DNA of 64,000 bases from DASVFB01 sp963766345 (GTDB lineage: Bacteria; Actinomycetota; Thermoleophilia; Gaiellales; Gaiellaceae), in the NCBI GenBank assembly GCA_963766345.1, contig CAVXZL010000010.1:372001-436000 (forward strand), read 5' to 3'. Both the position numbers and the translations under genes were made by a program. Below the pieces are notes generated by a model. That model searched no databases. It had not been told where the DNA came from and saw only the letters and a program-made list of their open reading frames with translations. This document shows positions 60,590 through 64,000 of the stretch, one piece after another; within the stretch, counting starts at the first letter, position 1; each line of letters starts with the position of its first letter.

Positions 60590-62476
60590 GTGAACCGCCT
60601 CGCGCAGGAAACGAGCCCGTACCTGCTCCAGCATGCGGACAATCCGGTCGACTGGTACGCATGGGGCGGCGAGGCGTTCGCGCGCGCCCGCGCCGAGGAG
60701 AAGCCGATCCTGCTCTCGATCGGCTACGCCGCGTGCCACTGGTGCCACGTCATGGCGCACGAGTCGTTCGAGGATCCGGGCGTCGCGGCGGTGATGAACG
60801 AGCTGTTCGTCAACGTCAAGGTCGACCGGGAGGAACGGCCCGACGTCGACTCGCTCTACATGGACGCGGTCGTGGCGCTCACCGGCAGCGGCGGCTGGCC
60901 GATGACCGTCTTCCTGACGCCCGAGGGCGAGCCGTTCCTCGGCGGGACGTACTTCCCGCCCGAGCCGCGCCACGGGCTGCCGAGCTTCCGCCAGGTGCTC
61001 ACGCAGGTCGCGCAGGCGTACCGCGAGAGACATGCCGACGTCGTGCGGCAGGCGCGGGCGCTGACGGAGTCCGTACGCGCCTCGGCGCGGATCGAGGCGT
61101 CGCGCGAGCCGCTGACGTCGTCGCTGCTGCACGAGGCGGTGGGCGGGCTGCGCACGGGGTTCGACGCGCGCTGGGGCGGGTGGGGGCAGCGTCCGAAGTT
61201 CCCGCCCGCGTCGACGATCGAGTTCCTGCTCCGCCGAGGCGAGCTCGAGCCGGCGACGAAGACGCTCGACGGGATGGCGCTCGGCGGGATGTACGACCTG
61301 CTCGGCGGCGGCTTCCATCGCTACTCCGTCGACGAGCGCTGGCTCGTGCCGCACTTCGAAAAGATGCTCTACGACAACGCGCTGCTCGTGCCGGCGTACC
61401 TCCACGGCTGGCTCGTCACCGGCACGGAGCGTTACCGCGAGGTCGTCGAGGAGACGGTCGAATACGTGCTGCGCGAGCTCGCGCTCCCGGAGGGCGGGTT
61501 CGCCTCGGCGCAGGATGCGGACACCGACGGCGTCGAGGGGCTCACGTTCACCTGGACTCCCGACGAGGGCGTGCCGGAGGAGCTGCTCGAGCCGTTCGAA
61601 CACGGACGCTTCGTGTTGCGCGGGGAGCTCCCGCCGCAGTTGAAGCGCGAGCTGTTCGAGCGGCGCGAGAGGCGACCGAAGCCGCTGCGCGACGACAAGG
61701 CGATCGCCTCCTGGAACGGGCTCGCGCTCGCCGCGCTCGCGGAAGCCGGACGACGCCTCCGGCGCGACGACTGGCTCGACGCGGCGCGACGCCTCGGTGA
61801 GTTCCTCCTCGGCCCGCTCTCGACGCCCGAGGGCCGCCTCTACCGCACGTACCGAGACGGGATCGCCAAGAACACGGGCTTCCTCGACGACTACGCCGAT
61901 GTCGCGCACGGGCTCTACGAGCTGCACGTCGCGACCGGCGAGCCGCGCTGGCTCGAGGAGTCGCGCCGGCTTGCGCTCCTCGCGGTCGGGCTCTTCGGCG
62001 ACGACGAGCGCGGCGGCTTCTTCCTCACGCCGTCGGACGGCGAGCAGCTCGTCGCGCGGAAGAAGGACTTCGACGACCACCCGACGCCGTCGGGCAACTC
62101 GATGCTGGCGTACGTGCTGCTCCGGCTCGCGCGAATCTACGGTGACGACGAGCTCGAGCGCCAAGCCACGGGCGTGTTCCGCCTGATCGTGAACGGGCTG
62201 AGCCGCGCGCCGTCCGCGTTCGGCTGGACGCTCTGCGCGCTCGACCTCCACTTCGCCTCGCCGCGCGAGCTCGCGATCTTCGCGTCGCCCGAGGACGAGC
62301 TTGCGCGTGCAGCGCTCGAGCCGTGGCAGCCGAACGCCGTCGTCGCGTTCGGCCCGGCCGAGGATGTGCCGTTGCTCGAAGGCAAGGAGCGAGTCGACGG
62401 CAGGCCGACGGTCTACGTCTGCGAGAACTTCGCCTGCCGCGCGCCGGTCACGGAACCAGCGGCGTTTGCGACCTGA
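60590..62476 (+). CDS. DUF255 thioredoxin-fold protein (YyaL/SSP411-like)
   Basis: 628 aa. N-terminal thioredoxin-like domain: NRLAQETSPYLLQHADNPVDWYAWGGEAFARARAEEKPILLSIGYAACHWCHVMAHESFEDPGVAAVMNELFVNVKVDREERPDVD with CHWC; C-terminal alpha/alpha toroid with RPKFPPASTIEFLLRRGEL, GGMYDLLGGGFHRYSVDERWLVPHFEKMLYDNA, DDKAIASWNGLALAALAEAGRRL. TATCGT lies 6 nt before the GTG (leaderless). Role in redox or glycan metabolism is unknown. Confidence 0.92.
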   Translation: MNRLAQETSPYLLQHADNPVDWYAWGGEAFARARAEEKPILLSIGYAACHWCHVMAHESFEDPGVAAVMNELFVNVKVDREERPDVDSLYMDAVVALTGSGGWPMTVFLTPEGEPFLGGTYFPPEPRHGLPSFRQVLTQVAQAYRERHADVVRQARALTESVRASARIEASREPLTSSLLHEAVGGLRTGFDARWGGWGQRPKFPPASTIEFLLRRGELEPATKTLDGMALGGMYDLLGGGFHRYSVDERWLVPHFEKMLYDNALLVPAYLHGWLVTGTERYREVVEETVEYVLRELALPEGGFASAQDADTDGVEGLTFTWTPDEGVPEELLEPFEHGRFVLRGELPPQLKRELFERRERRPKPLRDDKAIASWNGLALAALAEAGRRLRRDDWLDAARRLGEFLLGPLSTPEGRLYRTYRDGIAKNTGFLDDYADVAHGLYELHVATGEPRWLEESRRLALLAVGLFGDDERGGFFLTPSDGEQLVARKKDFDDHPTPSGNSMLAYVLLRLARIYGDDELERQATGVFRLIVNGLSRAPSAFGWTLCALDLHFASPRELAIFASPEDELARAALEPWQPNAVVAFGPAEDVPLLEGKERVDGRPTVYVCENFACRAPVTEPAAFAT

Positions 62477-62501
62477 TTTCGCGGACGAAGCCGAAGTTGC
62501 G

Positions 62502-62792
62502 TCACTCGGCGACGTTCGCCGCGGCCGACGTGCGGCCGTCCTGAACGGTCGCAACGGCGACGATGTCGTTGTCGGCGTCGTAGGCGTACACGATCAGCAT
62601 CCAGCGCCACGGCCCGAGGATGAAGCGATAGCCGTGCCAGCGTCCTTCGAGTGTCGCGCCGAGCAGCGGAAAGCGCGCAAGCGGCTCGATCGACCGGCGC
62701 ACGCGGGATCGTGTGTCGGGCGGGAGGCTGTGCGTCGAGATGATCCGTGCAAGGTCGGCGATGGCCGCCGGTGCGCCCACCACCTGCGCCAC
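62502..62792 (-). CDS. RelE/ParE-type toxin
   Basis: 96 aa from GTG 62792, 2 bp after the antitoxin stop. The fold pattern ADLARIISTHSLPPDTRSRVRRSIEPLARFPLLGATLEGRWHGYRFILGPWRWMLIVYAYDADNDIVAVATVQDGR matches the ParE/RelE superfamily (positively charged strand pair RFILGPWRWMLIVY). Probable target is translation or gyrase; not resolved. Partner of the upstream antitoxin. Confidence 0.7.
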   Translation of the reverse strand: MAQVVGAPAAIADLARIISTHSLPPDTRSRVRRSIEPLARFPLLGATLEGRWHGYRFILGPWRWMLIVYAYDADNDIVAVATVQDGRTSAAANVAE

Positions 62793-62794
62793 TC

Positions 62795-63058
62795 TCAGAG
62801 CTCGCCGAGAGGCTTGCCCTCGCCCGCCCGAACTTGTGCGAGCCCGAGCTCGGCCCGCTCGAAGGCGCCGGGGATGCCGTCGAGGAGCGCGGTCACGTTC
62901 CGCGGGTCGGGATCCGCCTCGTCCAACGCGGTGGAGAGCAACGAGCGCGCGATCGTGCCTTCGTTCACGTGCGTCCGGGCGGCGATGCGACGGAGCTTCT
63001 CGGCATGCACGTCGTCGAGTGTGACGTTCACACGATTCGGGTTCGACGTCCGCGCCAC
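62795..63058 (-). CDS. Ribbon-helix-helix-like antitoxin
   Basis: 87 aa. N-terminal SNPNRVNVTLDDVHAEKLRRIAARTHVNEGTIARSLLSTALDEA is a short beta strand plus two helices, as in MetJ/Arc-type antitoxins; the C-terminal part likely binds the toxin. GTG start preceded 6 nt upstream by TACCGT (63065-63070), giving a leaderless mRNA. First gene of the toxin-antitoxin pair. Confidence 0.7.
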   Translation of the reverse strand: MARTSNPNRVNVTLDDVHAEKLRRIAARTHVNEGTIARSLLSTALDEADPDPRNVTALLDGIPGAFERAELGLAQVRAGEGKPLGEL

Positions 63059-63109
63059 GAGCCGACGGTAGCACGCGTCGACACGCCGCGTGCACTCTGC
63101 CCGACTGTA

Positions 63110-64000
63110 CTACGCGGAGGCGGGCGCGAGCTGCGGCTCGACCGCGGGCGCCTTCACGAGCGGCGTGCGCCGCGGCGCCGGCAACAGGCTCACGACGCCG
63201 ACGGTCAGGATCACGCCGAGCCACTGCGTCCACCGGAGCGTCGCGTCGAACGCGAGGTAGCCCACGATGATCGCGGTCACGGGATAGGCGAGCTCGGCGA
63301 TCGACGCGACCATCGCCGGTGTCCGCTGCAGGCCGATGTAGTAGAGCGACAGCGCGAGCAGTCCCGTGACGAGCGCGAGGTACGCGATCCAGAGCGTGTC
63401 GTGCGCGCTCGCGAACGCCGGCGCGCCGAGGATCGGCAGCGCGATCGCGCTCGCGACGAGCCCGAACGAGAACCGCACCGTGACGACGTGGTCGAACCGG
63501 AGCCGACGCGAGAGGTAGCGGCCGAAGACCGTGCCGAGGCCCCACAGCACCGCGGCGGCGAGCGCCAGCGCCATCGGCTCCAGCCCTTGCGCATGCACGT
63601 CGAACGGCTGCGGGAACGCGATCAGCCAGACGCCGAGAAGCGCCGGGATCACGAACCACGCGAACCGCCGCCGCGGCTGCTCGCCGAGGATCACGCGCGC
63701 GGCCGCGATCGCGATCAGCGGCTGCACCTTCTGCAGCACGACGGGCGTGATCGGATCGCCGTGGACGAACGCCTGCGTGAAGAGGATGGTGGCCACGGCC
63801 GAGGCGCCCGCGCCGACGGCGATCCCCGCGAGCACGTAGCGCGTCCCGGCGGAGAAGAGCGCGCGCATGGCCGGGACGAGCAGCGGCAGCGTGATCAGCA
63901 CCAGAATGACGTGCTCGCCGAACACGATCGTCGCCGCGGAGGTCGACTCGGCCAGGGGCTTGCGGAAGAGAGCGTCCGTGCCCCACATCGCCGCTGCGAC
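63110..64000 (-). CDS. EamA/DMT-family transporter, 5' end outside the window
   Basis: At least 296 residues; the frame is still open at the window edge (VAAAMWGTDALF...), and relatives have several more residues before WG, so the start lies beyond 64000. Ten predicted helices in two EamA repeats (AMRALFSAGTRYVLAGIAVGAGASAVATILFTQAF; ALALAAAVLWGLGTVFGRYLS; AYPVTAIIVGYLAFDATLRWTQWLGVILTVGVVSLLP). Exports or takes up small metabolites; substrate unknown. Confidence 0.88.
   Translation of the reverse strand, partial: VAAAMWGTDALFRKPLAESTSAATIVFGEHVILVLITLPLLVPAMRALFSAGTRYVLAGIAVGAGASAVATILFTQAFVHGDPITPVVLQKVQPLIAIAAARVILGEQPRRRFAWFVIPALLGVWLIAFPQPFDVHAQGLEPMALALAAAVLWGLGTVFGRYLSRRLRFDHVVTVRFSFGLVASAIALPILGAPAFASAHDTLWIAYLALVTGLLALSLYYIGLQRTPAMVASIAELAYPVTAIIVGYLAFDATLRWTQWLGVILTVGVVSLLPAPRRTPLVKAPAVEPQLAPASA

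Overview
The window is a GC-rich bacterial chromosome segment (roughly 70% GC by eye, strong G/C third-position bias, many GTG/TTG starts, 4-bp ATGA/GTGA gene overlaps). Gene content points to Actinomycetota, probably a soil-type Thermoleophilia (Gaiellales/Solirubrobacterales-like): an ANTAR protein, a holin-like/DUF3618/DUF4235-like membrane cluster, HtpX-PspAB-PspA, a PPOX family with possible F420 use, secreted beta-propellers, and TANNNT -10 boxes placed 5-9 nt before start codons (leaderless mRNAs). This taxonomic call is inference; there is no rRNA in the window.

Layout. 0-5.8 kb: end of a fabF-like gene, O-methyltransferase, HAD phosphatase, flavin reductase, TSUP permease, a small membrane-protein operon, DUF2294, and a small-protein/ANTAR pair. 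5.8-12.1 kb: tRNA-Ser(TGA) beside serS, Cof-type HAD phosphatase, cytochrome c lipoprotein, polytopic membrane protein, then HtpX, PspAB and PspA (envelope stress). 12.1-19.9 kb: PQQ-dehydrogenase-like protein, cupredoxin-like protein, a PQQ-repeat lipoprotein, an OmpR-type two-component pair and secreted proteins. 19.9-22.3 kb: tRNA-Ala(CGC) followed by a degraded interval that ends in a second copy of the tRNA 3' end, an att-like scar; then broken or small genes. 22.4-30.9 kb: a TetM/OtrA-like ribosomal protection GTPase with an overlapping leader ORF, a TolB-like propeller, a second large PQQ-dehydrogenase-like enzyme, a two-domain blue-copper protein and a YncE-like propeller.

30.9-39.3 kb: two very large secreted phosphohydrolases, a two-module phosphoesterase (with a frameshift) and a phosphodiesterase/5'-nucleotidase fusion, probably for scavenging organic phosphate. 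39.3-42.7 kb: copper locus (multicopper oxidase with an inserted metal-binding domain, cupredoxin-like protein, DUF4396). 42.8-49.2 kb: a five-gene 2-oxoacid:ferredoxin oxidoreductase operon with an NAD(P)H-linked flavoprotein, opposite a malic enzyme and a CBS-BON protein; together they could route malate to pyruvate to acetyl-CoA plus reduced ferredoxin. 49.3-53.4 kb: aminotransferase, rsgA, a Cys/His-rich secreted protein of unknown function. 52.7-56.5 kb: NrtR-like repressor divergent from nadB-nadC-nadA. 56.6-64 kb: PPOX protein, HMG-CoA-lyase-like enzyme, PLP decarboxylase (frameshifted), cyclase-domain protein, GNAT, DUF255 thioredoxin-fold protein, a ParE-like toxin with antitoxin, and an EamA transporter running off the end.

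Cross-cutting signals: three PQQ propellers that all carry Asp-X-Asp at the catalytic site (the lanthanide-type signature); short perfect palindromes, one inside nadB; and at least four single-base disruptions in otherwise intact conserved genes, which may be assembly errors or real decay. No CRISPR array, rRNA or transposase was seen.
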